In this document: positions 23,843 to 34,452 of the stretch, one piece after another
Layout: each line of letters starts with the position of its first letter
How positions within the stretch are numbered: position 1 is the stretch's first letter
Source of the DNA: Rhizophagus sp. LPA8_4_AMF
Taxonomy: Eukaryota > Glomeromycota > Glomeromycetes > Glomerales > Glomeraceae
Direction: 5' to 3'
DNA: 41,863 nucleotides
Assembly: GCA_021464525.1 (NCBI GenBank)
Contig: JADRCO010000234.1
Location: 1-41,863 of the forward strand
Program-made: the position numbers and the translations under genes
Notes under the pieces: generated by a model
Databases searched by the model: none
Seen by the model: the letters and a program-made list of their open reading frames with translations, nothing else
Told to the model about the DNA's origin: nothing

Positions 23843-25849
23843 TCATTTTGACAATTTCTTTTGTGACACTCTTCTAGGTAATAAAGATGGCCTTGGTTTC
23901 TTAATTTTGATATTTTGAGTGTTTTGGGAATTCTTCGCAACACTCTCTTTCGTCTCCGTCTTTAAGACAGGTTGAATAACTTCAATTAAAGAAGATATTA
24001 TTAGTTATACAGGATTAAATTCTATAATAAAGGATACATATTGACATACCACTTCTTGCAGTCTGTTTACGTTTTTCGAGTTCTTTCTTTCTTTCTTGAT
24101 TTGGAAAAACATTTTTGCTTTTCGCAAGAACTTCTATTAAAGATTATATTATTAGTTATACCAGATTAAAGTTTATAATAAAAGATATATATAAATCATA
24201 CCATTTCTCGCAGCCTGTTTACGTTTTTCGAGTTCTTCACGTTCTTTCTTTCTCTCTTCTTGATTTGGAAAAACATTTGTACTTTTCGCAAGACGAACTG
24301 ATGATCGACTATACTTTATGGTTCTATTTCCTTCATATGTCTTTTTCACTACTGACTTGTCCTTTTTATAGACATTATTTGCAGCTTTAATACTTTGATT
24401 TTCTAGAGAACTATGTGCTAATTTTTGCTTTTTAACTAATGGCTGCATACTGTCTAGATCTTTGCGTTTCCTATTGACTTCATCCTGAGTTTCTTCGACT
24501 TTTTTTGTTTTTTGAGCAGCATAATGTGTCATAATTGACGGCATTTGTGAAAAAACTTTCTCGTGAACTTTTGCAAAACGGTTAGCAGATGATGAACTAG
24601 TTTGTTTAATTATAGAAGTCTCGCTATCTTTTCGAAAAGGAGTTGCCACAGGAATTTCGGATTTTGCGTTATTTAGTCCCAAAATTCTCTTACGTTCGGG
24701 GGACGGCAAGGCTTTTAATACGGCGACTCGTGTTTCCAATTCTTTATGAACAGTAACAGAAACATCATTTTCTCTTTCTTCCTTAGAAGTTCGTTGCTCT
24801 ATTTAATTTATGTACTAATAAAATTAATGTTACAAAGAAAAAGATTAATAAATAAATAATGAATTTTAGGGACATTTACCAATTGGTATCACATTACTGG
24901 ACGGCGTTAATGGGGAAACGAAGATATTAGGCATAACTGGTTCTAAATTAACATATTAATTAGTAAATAAAATAATTTTTGAATCAAACTTATAAATGGG
25001 ATTCTTACTATTTATTTCAACCTGTTCGAAGGCAGAATTCAGAGATATAGGATTCGAATTGGTCTTTTCATCTTTAAGTGAACGAAGAGTGATTTTAAAT
25101 TGGCACGTAACATAATCGACGAGAATCTTAGAAAGTTACCTGGAACCAAATGCTCAGTAATTTGGCTTTTCGTAATATCTCGAGTATAATCTACGTTCTC
25201 AATATTATTCACGTCTTCCATCTCATCTTTCTTTGACTCAGTCATATTTTCTAAAATTACGTTTTTTAGTAAATATAAAAAAAATAACATAGTTAACATA
25301 ATAAATTACAAACCCTCTTGTTTCTCAGCTAAATTAAAGAATAAAGATCCTTGATATGGGATGAGAGAGAGACATTTGTTTTCATGAACTACTTCAGCCT
25401 CGAATTCTTTAAATTCATGTTGAGATGGTTGAGATGTCTCTATTTTTATTGGAGAATCGTCAACTAGAGAACTTCTAACTCTATTTTGTTGTTCTAATGG
25501 GATTACACTTGGCGTTTGAGGAGTAGTAGGTTCTGATACACTGTTCGCGTATTGATTTCGTTGCGATGACATATACATGTCAGGGGTATACATCATTTCT
25601 ATATCTTCCGTACTAATATTTTCCCCAGAATTTAATGCATATTCTTTTAATTTTTCTTGTAAGTCAGTGTTCTGTAAAAGCGATTTAAAAGAAATTTAGT
25701 TTTATATAAAAAGATAAATTCAATAAAACGCCTACCTTTCCATTAGCCTTGAGTCCATATTTTTTGCATAGTTTTTGAAGTTGAGAGCGTTTCATAGAAG
25801 AAAGAGCAGCAGGTGTCAAAAGCTTTGTGGTACTAAGTTCTCCTTCCAT
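23843..25849 (-). CDS. NUSAP1: SAP-domain, NuSAP-like spindle-associated protein (multi-exon)
   Basis: This is a gene of about eight exons, roughly 500 aa. The first exon starts MEGELSTTKLLTPAALSSMK and the second completes a SAP-like helix pair (KRSQLQKLCKKYGLKANGK then NTDLQEKLKEYAL, about residues 20-52). SAP domains bind AT-rich DNA. The large exon (about 24206-24797) contains NRFAKVHEKVFSQMPSI, which resembles the FKKLHEAHFKEMESI segment of vertebrate NuSAP1, a Ran-regulated microtubule bundler of the mitotic spindle. The C-terminal third is strongly basic, as in NuSAP. An exon encoding LAKSxNVFPNQE(E)RKKE and a run of K/E/R is present twice in tandem (see repeat). The last exon ends KKLSK with TGA at 23843-23845. 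The N-terminal SAP plus the F-x-K-x-H-E-x-x-F-x-x-M-x-S-I motif supports NuSAP, but overall identity is low. Some intermediate exon borders are approximate. Confidence 0.62.
23978..24292 (-). repeat. Tandem exon+intron duplication in the NuSAP-like gene
   Basis: Unit A is 23978-24128 and unit B is 24129-24292. Both contain the same intron core (ATATTATTAGTTATAC, AGATTAAA, ATAATAAA) and the same coding core (TTTACGTTTTTCGAGTTCTT, TTGATTTGGAAAAACATTT, TTTCGCAAG). Unit B has about 13 extra bases in the K/E-rich part. On the minus strand each unit encodes LAKSxNVFPNQE, RKKE..LEKRKQ(A/T)AR. Splice signals remain intact in both, so the protein should carry both copies. Confidence 0.85.
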
Positions 25850-27274
25850 GTTAACAGAACACGCTCAATTTTTTTTCTGGAGGTAATTAAATACTGTTCT
25901 TTAAAATAAGTTAAAAGTGGTTTATATGTCAAAGTTGAAAACAGTTTATTTTACTTCAGTTTCAGTACAGACTACAGACTACACGAGACTATAGAAATAG
26001 AATCTAAAGTAGTACATAAAGTACCGAAGACAACATTGGTAGTTGAAAACTTTAAACACCGATATAAATAAATAAATAGGAATTAAAATCACATGACAGA
26101 CGCGTTTGATCTACTTGTTTATGTAGAGTAATTAAATGATCGCGTCGACGTAACCACCAAAGGTTACATCCTCCAAAAAAGGATGATTTTTTGAATTTGG
26201 CTAAAAAGACAATTTTCAAGTTTTTGGCCTGATTTAGGATTTGCAATCATCATAATGCCGGCTGACCCTAAATTTGGCCAGAATTTACAAATCGTAATGT
26301 TGGCTCCTTGCATAATTCTGCACAGAATTTCACATAATTTACTTTTTTCACACATAAAATTTACTTTATAATCTTTGTATCACCACAAAAAATCATCGTC
26401 CCTGATTGGGTAAGGAGAAAATTATAAAACTTAGTAAACACTATATATACATTTTGCTTTCTCTGTAAGTTTACTTAGAGAAAATGGAGGGTTTGAATAA
26501 TTAAAGTCAGCTTTTACAAAATTAAATATTAAAGTCAGAAAATGGTATATAAAACCTTTCCTTTAACACTAAACAAACTGTATGCATTCCTATGAAATTA
26601 TGATTTTAAAAGCTGAATAATATTTGTATTAATTCGTGATCCGCCTAAGAAGTAGAGAAGATTACTATATAAAATTGGGAATTTTAAAAAACAATTAAAA
26701 GCGGTATCTTATGGTCCAGTAATTGGATTTCGATGAACTTGTTTTTTGTTTTGTAGCTCTTGGTGTCCTCTTTAAAATAAAAAAAAGATATTCGAAATCG
26801 GATCGGTAGATCGTGAGATAATCGCCAAAATATATTTTTTCGGGGGTAAGCAGATTCCAAATGTGGAATCTACTCATCCTCGAAAAAATAGTTTTTGGTG
26901 ATTATCTCGTGTTTCAGTGATTGGATTTCGAATATCTTTTTTTTTATTTTATAGAGGACACCAAGAGCTACAAAACAAAAAACAAGTTCATCGAAATCTA
27001 ATTACTGGATCATAAGATAACGCTTTTAATTTTTTAAAAAATTCCCCCCAATTTTATATAGTAATCTTCTTAATCTTCTCTACTTCTTAGGCGGATCACG
27101 AATTAAGTTTTATTCAAAGAAAAAAAACTTGTCGATAAATTATTCAAAAAAATTGATCACGTGACTGCGAGTTGAAGTTAACCGTGCCACATAAGTCACG
27201 TAATCATGCTATAATTAATCTAATTAATCTATACAAAACTACGACTTCCTTAATATTTTAACAGACTAAAGACA
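25850..27274. other. Intergenic region with unidentified sequence and a large palindrome
   Basis: It separates two minus-strand genes. At 26,100-26,350 a GC-richer patch contains GTCGACGTAACCACC, GCCGGCTGACCC and TTGGCTCCTTGCATAATTCTG; it looks like part of a dispersed repeat but I cannot name it, and the 63- and 64-aa ORFs there carry no motif. A 478-bp foldback element occupies 26629-27106. The remaining sequence at 26,360-26,620 is plain AT-rich DNA and includes a TATATATA box-like run near 26,443. Confidence 0.5.
26629..27106. mobile_element. 478-bp near-perfect palindrome (foldback/MITE)
   Basis: Both ends read TTAATTCGTGATCCGCCTAA inward. The arms match with few differences all the way to the centre: AAGTAGAGAAGATTACTATA, GAACTTGTTTTTTGTTTTGT, AGCTCTTGGTGTCCTC and GAGATAATC are each found with their complements in mirror order. 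The symmetry centre is GATTCCAAATGTGGAATC near 26,867, midway between the ends. The whole element could fold as one hairpin. I see no clear target duplication, so the superfamily is open. Confidence 0.88.
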
Positions 27275-28325
27275 TTATTTAATATATTTTACAAGCAGAA
27301 TATTCCCATTTTGATATACGACAGATTCAAGGAATTTATAAACCTAACCAATAAATATATAAATTGAATAAACATAAATATTTTAACAATTATTACGTGA
27401 TCAATAATTATGTTCTCACCTCATCCACGTTCTCAAATTTTTCGGCCTTGCTTAGTTTCGAATCCAAATTGTAAATGTCATCAATAGAAAAGGGTTTAAT
27501 GGCAATCCAATGATAAGATGTCCAAAGGTAAAAACGTAAAGTTGGAACATTCAGAATAAGTCCACAAAGAGTTTTATCGGTGAATTGAATAACGGATCGA
27601 ATATCTAAATTAAAATTATTAGAAGACTATTTCAAATAACTTAATAATTAATATTCCATTCCTCGATTTCGTTATCATTATCGTTATTGTATTTATGGGC
27701 GTGAGTCAAAGATTTTCTTACTTGTCGTTTGTCGCACTCACTTCATACAATAAGTGATAATTATAAATAGATTGAAAGGAAATTAATAATTTTTCTAGTT
27801 GAGATACCTTTTCTAACATCGAACCACTGTACTTCTAAATTTTCATTCATTAAAGCTTTCTCCAAAACATTAATATCATAATTACCTATTCCGCTAATAA
27901 TGTTCAAAAAGAAAGCGATTATATTTATATAAAAATATGATAATCACATATAATCATTTAGATAAAATAAACTTACAAAATACTTTTGTGTGGATTAAAA
28001 ATATATGAGCGCCATGTCAGACCTCCTTGTTTGGCCAACTTTAGAGCGATATTTTCAAGTTGTTCCCTTGTGAAAGCTTTACGTTGGAGCTATATCATAA
28101 ATTATTAGCAGAAAAATATCAAAAATATTCTACTACGCGGACTTTCTATAATACTTACTAGATTATTTAGTGTATGCTATTTATTAAGTTAAAGATTAAT
28201 AATTTATAAATAGTTCTTTAACGAAATTTTATAAGAAAATTTACCTGGCCGCAGAACCACAAACTTTGACGTTCATGATATGGTTCTCGAGCAGTTTTCT
28301 TTATAACTCGTTCGGTTTCTCCCAT
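27275..28325 (-). CDS. JOSD: Josephin-domain deubiquitinase (JOSD1/2-like), 6 exons
   Basis: Six exons join perfectly: 28245-28325, 28159-28176 (18 nt), 27977-28089, 27808-27893, 27420-27604 and 27275-27343, giving 183 aa, the usual length of single-domain Josephins. The catalytic cysteine lies in SLWFCGQHTLNNL (Cys at about residue 24). The spliced segment NPHKSIFGIGNYDINVLEKA matches the NPHRSLLGTGNYDVNV signature of JOSD2. The catalytic histidine is in SYHWIAIK and the Asn/Asp in DIYNLDSKL, so the cysteine-protease triad is complete. Josephins cleave ubiquitin chains; JOSD1 acts at membranes and on cytoskeletal processes in animals. The gene starts at ATG 28325 (MGETERVIKKTAREPYHERQ). The micro-exon codes HTLNNL beside the active-site cysteine. 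The gene's 3' end is only 168 bp from the large palindrome. Confidence 0.93.
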
Positions 28326-29171
28326 ATGTTGCAAAAGAAATACTAAAAATCTAAATGATTACCAGTAAATCACAAATCCACATGGAAGATCGCATCAAAA
28401 AAAGCACCAATATAAATAGAAACTTGGGTGAACTTGAAAAAAATTAGCAACAAAAAGAAAACTTCCCTTAACCCAATAATAAATCAAAAAATTTCTCATT
28501 TATAAATTAAAAATTAGAAATGTCGAGCAATAGTTATAAAATCACATATGATTTACTATCGCTCGTAATAAATAAAGCTTACTTTTATAGCTTATTTTTC
28601 ACTCTTTTATAAACCGCCATAAATGAATGTTTAATGGTTCAAGTGCTTGGATATTGAATTGTCTCGTGAGATATCGAGAGGGACTGAAAGAAGAGAAATT
28701 GATGGCCTTTTCACCTACTGACTCTTTTATTCACAAAAGTGATCAGAAATAAATAAAAGAATTTAATAAATATTGGAGAATCAGGTAATTGAAGAAAACC
28801 ACTAATATGTGAAATGACAAAATCGTTTCTATAAGAGTATTGGTATCCTTAAATCGTATTACATCAAGAAATGAAAAATAGTAAGGGTCTAAAAATTCAT
28901 TTACTTATTGCTTGGGTGAATGTCTAATATTAAGTAATAAGTTATTAGAAATTCACGGCTCAAGTTAATTGTTGTAGTTACATAATACACAATTGAGCAA
29001 ACATCTTTAGTTCTTGAATTTTTATGGTGGTAAAACCATCCAAGAGATACCTAGATAATTCAGACAATTTTTAATTGCAATAATAAATGTATATTGAAAT
29101 ATTGTAGTAAAAGTTGCTGGTTGATTGATGAATATTATTTAAATAAAAAGCAAAATTTATATTTTAATGAA
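28326..29171. other. Intergenic region upstream of the Josephin gene
   Basis: AT-rich spacer between the Josephin start and the helicase stop, both on the minus strand. A pair TTGCTCAATTGTG and ATTATAAATC, a weak inverted match TATAGTTATAAAATCACATA near 28,530, and no ORF are visible. It must hold the Josephin promoter and the helicase 3' UTR. No repeat family is recognised. Confidence 0.5.
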
Positions 29172-32100
29172 TTATAAACGATTCAATAATTTTAATGCTA
29201 ATGCTTCTTGATCCTCTAAAGTTTTTGGTTCTTCAATTTCCAGTAGTTTTCGTTTCTTATTAATTAGAGCCTCGCCATCATTTAAATCAGTGTGATCTGG
29301 CAGAGAAGCAGCTTGTCTCTTATTACTTAATCTCTCATACTCTTCATTTGATGATTCCTCAGAGTCTCTTTCAGCATTTTTATTTAGTTCGCCATGAAAT
29401 TTTTTATACATAGGTAAAGTTGTTGATAAGGTTACTACAGGTTTCATATTTTCCCCAAATTCTTCTTTTAATTTAACCTTTTTCTTAATTTTTTTCTCTT
29501 GCTTCTTATCTCTTGCAATAATTTTATCTGTAATATCTTCTTTCTTCATGACTTCAAATTCTTTCTCTATAAACTCTTTCTTTTGAGACGCTATATCTCC
29601 TGCAGAATGGAAAGCTTTTTCATCTTGAAATTCATATACTTGGTGAGGCTAATATAAACGATTGAATAGTTAATAAATTATAGAATATAGCTATATTAAT
29701 AAAATAAAAAAAATGATTTATGTTAAATTCTTACATTTCCATCATCATCGAATATTAATCTTTTTCCTCTAGGCGCATTCTTGATAATAAATTTTTTTGA
29801 TGTAGCTTTCATGAGCTTACGTTTTGATAACGGATCGCGGCCCTAAACAAATGTCTTTAGTTTATTGAACTTATAATTGAATATATAGCATAAAAGAATA
29901 CCGGTTGTTTAAGTTCGTCTGATAATTCATGGTCAGCACGTTTAAGGGTAATCAACTCTTCTTCGCTCGTAATATTGTCTGCTTCTTGATCAACCAATTT
30001 TCTATAATGATCTGTAAGGACAGACATATTTTTACGATTGAACATTTTATCTAGTTTAGTTTTCGGGTTAGCTTCCTTTCTCTCTTTTTCTTGTACTTCT
30101 AAATTAGGTAAAGTGTTATTATTCATTTCAAGAATCTCAACAGAATTTCCTTCATCTTCATCAGATGTTGAGTACCCAGGAACTTTTTTTGGTTTCTGAC
30201 GAGTGACATTTTTAGATTGTGATTTCTAAGTAATAAAGAAATAATTAAAACTCAAGAACACTACCTAAAAGTTATTATAATAGATAATTATTAATTATAA
30301 ACCTTAACGAATTTAATTTTAGGAGTACCAGGTAATCCAAGAGTAGCAGCGAATTCCTCTATAGGTAATTCATCTACTTTAAATATAGATTTATCACTTT
30401 GAAGATATACTGATCGTATATATGATACAAATGCCTAACAATAAAAAAAAAAAAAAAATTTATTATATGTATACATATAATGTTTTAATAATAAAAAAAA
30501 CATACTTTTTGTCCGAGATATTTAATTTCAGGATCCTTAAAACATAACGATTGCAATTGTTTTTGGATACTAATTGTTTTACTAGATTTTACTTTAATTT
30601 TATCAATTGGCACTTTTTTTTTATCCAAAGCTGCTTTCATCCCTTGTTCTTCGCTTGTTAATAAAAATAATAGAGCATAACCTGAAGCATCATATCTTGC
30701 CGTTCGTCCAACTCTATGAATATATGTCTCTGCATTTTCTGGAGCATCTACCTGCACTACCCAATCAACAGCAGGAAAATCTAAACCTCTCGCAGCAATA
30801 TCAGTTGCAAACAGGTATGCATGTTTCATAGAAGAAAATTTATTAAAAATTTCTAATCGTTTGGTTTGCTTTTGTTTGCCATGCAAGTGAAGTAACGGAG
30901 CTCCCGGATGTAATTTACAGAAAGTTTCAAATACAAATCGAACCTAAGATAATTAAGAAAGTTTACTTAATAATAAATAAAAAATAAAATAATATAGTAA
31001 AAAATTTTTTTACCTGTTTGCAGCTGGATAAGAATACAAGAACCTTCGCTTGTAAATGCGACTTAATAAATGAAAATAAAATATCCAGTTTCTGCGGTAA
31101 TTCGCAAACTAAATAATGCTGTGATAAACTAAGCGGTGTGCTATGTTCCGAATCTTCAATTATAGAAACATACTCGGGATCCTTATATAAAATTGAATAT
31201 AAAATTTGAGATGCTTTTATTGAAGTTTATTTATAAAAATTATATATACCTCAAGACTTAATCGAGCCAAATCTTTAACAGACTTTGTTTGAGTAGCAGA
31301 AAACATCAAAGTCTGACGTTCTTTTGGCAAATTTTCAATTATGGCATTTATAGTCTTTTCAAAACCCAAATCAAGTATACGATCCGCCTCATCAAGAACT
31401 TAATAAAATTTAAAAGTGTTATGTTACAATTGAACTTGAAGGGCTACAACAAAATAATTACTAACCTAATACTTGAATGTTATCACATTTAAAGTTTACA
31501 GTTTGGTCCATATGTTGTAACAAACGTCCAGGAGTACAAATAAGAATGTTCATTCTATTTATACGTTCCTGTTCTACGTCTACGTTTTTACCACCTATCA
31601 CAAGACCAGCTGACAGAGAATGTTTTCTTCCTATATTACGGAGAACCTCGAAAATTTGAATAGCCTATCGAAAAAGAAAAATCAATTATATCTCCTTTAA
31701 ATGAGCTAAATAATAAATACTGAACGTTACCAATTCTCTCGTTGGTGCTATAACTAAAGCACCTAATCCATCCAACTGTGTCCAACTTTTCCTATATAAT
31801 GATTCAATTAACTATAATAGTTGATTAATATTGTGTTAATTATCAATATCAATTGACAGAAATACTATAAAATTGTAACTTACTGGAATAAGAAAAGCTA
31901 ACGTCTTGCCACTTCCAGTTTTAGCGGCACCCAAAACATCCCGACCGCGTAAAGCAAAAGGTATAGCTTTACGTTGAATTTCCGTCATTTCAATGTAATT
32001 GGAGTGCTGTAGACCCTGTTGGGTCAAAAGTGATAAAGGCAATTCCTTAAAACTTTCATATTCTAAATTTAATGACTAAAAGAAAACGCGTTAAACTTAC

Positions 32101-32287
32101 AAGATCGCGAATACAGAAAATGATTGTGTTTGGGAAGTTTTGTGTATCATTATTTAAAGAAATTATAGGGAATTACCAGATTTTGACAATTCTTTTCCAA
32201 AACCTCCAGCTCTTTTAATGCTTGTTCGCGTTTAAGCTTACGATGTTCATTAGATCTATTATGTTTCTTACGACGTTGAATTGGCAT
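29172..32287 (-). CDS. DBP4: DEAD-box RNA helicase DDX10/Dbp4 (multi-exon)
   Basis: The gene starts at ATG 32287 ([15 protein letters not shown]) and ends at 29172; spliced length is about 770-800 aa, like yeast Dbp4 (about 770). The helicase motifs are in order: Q motif region ([20 protein letters not shown]), [10 protein letters not shown], Ia [32 protein letters not shown] region [30 protein letters not shown] and [24 protein letters not shown] precedes motif V, as in DDX10. The long basic C-terminal half (about 300 aa) ends NRL and contains the HQVYEF element and K-rich coiled-coil-like stretches typical of Dbp4. Dbp4 unwinds snoRNA-pre-rRNA pairing (U14, U3) in 90S pre-ribosomes and is needed for 18S rRNA maturation. 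All twelve or so introns are short with consensus borders. Paralogues DDX18 and DDX55 lack the N-terminal [20 protein letters not shown] region, so the assignment is firm. Confidence 0.92.
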
Positions 32288-33160
32288 TTTATGCTTTTCA
32301 AAAAAAAAAGTGCAAAATCCAAATTAATCTAAAATTGTCACGTGCTGCAAAGTTTGACAAACATGAAATTTACTATATTAGGATTAGTATAAAATAAAGT
32401 TAGCACCGAGACATAATATTTAAAAAGGCGAAGGGAAAGAGTGGCCCGAAATGAAGCAAGATATGATAGAAAGGCTAAGAGTAATATTATACGAAAAAGG
32501 ATTATTAATTTAGTATTTGTGGAATGCTGGTTTTATTATTTATTTGCTCATATAAAGTCATTAATTATTATTATTCAATCCATCATTTCGCGAAACGACT
32601 AAAAAACGATTGTAATAATTTTTTATCCAATTAAATCCTAGCGCACAATTAAGATCTACGCCCACCTGGAAGAAACACGTGTAAACTTTTAAAAATATTC
32701 GTGAAAACGGTAAAGTGGCTTAAGAAAAGTGTAACCTTTTTAAATCGTGGCATATTTAAAATTTTATTATTGTATATTATCTCTATCTATAACTTCGTTT
32801 AAATCGGAGTTTTTGTACCACGATAATGCGATTATTGCTACAATAATATTTTTGAAAAGAGATAAGGAAATCAAGTAAGTGTATAGTGATATTCTAATAA
32901 AGTAAACTTCGAGAAAATTCTGGTTTTAACGTGAAAACTTTCAGATTTCCTCGCTCCAGATGTCGTATTACCAACAATATTTAAGAAAAAGAAAAGGGGC
33001 AACTTTGTTTTACAAAGTTATAGTATCACATATTCTCCTATTAAGGCCTCAAAATGCAATCTTTCTGTAGTATAAATAGTGATGTTCAGAATTTACAAAA
33101 ATTTTTCTTTTCACTAAAAAACAAACTGAGAAAAGCAATAAAAAAAAAATTTTTTTTATT
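32288..33160. other. Intergenic region upstream of the DBP4-like gene
   Basis: AT-rich spacer of about 870 bp holding the helicase promoter and the MIR-gene 3' UTR. No ORF or repeat is recognised. A short patch at 32,945-33,060 (CTCGCTCCAGATGTCG, AAGAAAAAGAAAAGGGGC) is a little richer in G+C. A polyA-like signal, AATAAA, on the minus strand lies near 33,135-33,160. Confidence 0.5.
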
Positions 33161-34452
33161 CTATGAACTTCTAATAAAATCATTTATGTCAATATTTTCG
33201 GCCTTCCACTAATTTATTATAAGAAAAATGTATATATTTAATAAAACAATTACGAAATAATCCTGAATAATAGTATCTTACCTTGTCGTTTTCCTCATGT
33301 CCTGGCCCATAACACGTAACTTCTTGATTATCGTCATTGTCTAACATTATACTATGGCTGTGTAGTGTCGCCCCAGTTTGAATGTGTCTTAACGTAATCG
33401 CGTCGTTAACCAGCCAGTATCCAGAATTATCGTAATGGTTGGTATAACTATGTCTCTGAACTAGCCAGTTATCATTCAAATCACTGGCATTTTCGTCGTG
33501 ACAAATAACTGAAATATGTAATTATATATTATACTCTTAAAATAAATTAATTAATAATTAAAATAATATGTTGCTTTACCTTCTTGTTGTTTGCTTATGG
33601 GAGAAATATAATCTGGATGTGAGCGTAGATTACGCCGTGATACAATACGGCCAAGTCGAATTTGAGCATTATATGGAACAGCATCGCCCTTTTTTAGACG
33701 GCGTCGTTCGCCATAGGCTTGTTGCACCATCCATAGTTCGTTCTCTGATTTCCGCCGAGTTGCAAATACCTGTCAAGATGAAGAGAAGAAAATTTATTAT
33801 TCAAAATAATATAAAATTTATTATTTCTTTATTCAATAAAATCAACAATCTTAAAATATGATAATAATTTGCATTTGATATATTTGATATAAATTATTGC
33901 TGACGAATCAGCTAAACATGAGTAAGGGTAAGAGATAATCAACTCTTTTCAAATCGCGGCTACAATTTAATGGGATTGCAATGTGCAATAAATTTTTATA
34001 TTTTCAAGGTTCTTTTCAATACCCTAACAATGGCATTCAATTCACAAAGTGACGTGATATTTATATAATTTATAGCTATTTAAAGCAATTTGATAAGAAA
34101 TGCTTTTTTTCAATTCAGACCTTTGAAATTCTTTGAATTAAGTTCTAATTATGTTCTTGGCTTTCAAACAAACCTGGTCTTTGTTTCCCTTTGACGATTC
34201 TTTATTATCGGGTGATCTACTCGATAAATATCTTGATGTGGTACTATGCTGTAAAGCAATACAGGAGCCAAATCTTATATATTCGTCAGTCGTTGAACTA
34301 GAGTTGCTTGACCCGGGGGGTATAGACGTCTGTGGTTGAAAATGTGAAAAATTTTGTATTTGCAATGAAGACTCTTGAGTGGTTGTAGGTTGGATAAATA
34401 TTTCTTTTTCTTCGGAGTTACCAACATCTTCAAAATTTTCTGTGGTTCCCAT
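33161..34452 (-). CDS. MIR-domain protein, 4 exons
   Basis: Exons 34174-34452, 33580-33769, 33282-33508 and 33161-33208 join in frame to 247 aa. The last intron matters: reading through it would give a false tail, whereas splicing gives HEENDKWKAENIDIND and stops at 33161. The protein has an acidic, low-complexity N-terminus (about 1-55) and then beta-trefoil MIR-like units: DEYIRFGSCIALQHSTTSRY (the R-F/Y-G-S-x-I-x-L-x-H start), a basic middle with QVFATRRKSENELWMVQQ, and a second unit with YWLVNDAITLRHIQTGATLH, SHSIMLDND, QEVTCYGPG and EENDKWKAE. MIR units occur in protein O-mannosyltransferases, SDF2 and IP3/ryanodine receptors. Here there are no transmembrane segments or catalytic part and no signal peptide, so it is not a mannosyltransferase. 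The function is unknown. Start: ATG 34452 (MGTTENFEDV); the frame runs on upstream without an ATG. Confidence 0.8.

Noticed and set aside
33189-33479. 96-aa ORF end SYNKLVEGRKY as the MIR protein C-terminus
   Set aside because: Intron 33209-33281 with GTAAG and TTAG removes it and restores the MIR-typical ENDKWKAE ending at 33161.
33568-33861. 97-aa plus-strand ORF
   Set aside because: Antisense to exon 2 of the MIR-domain gene; composition mirrors that exon.
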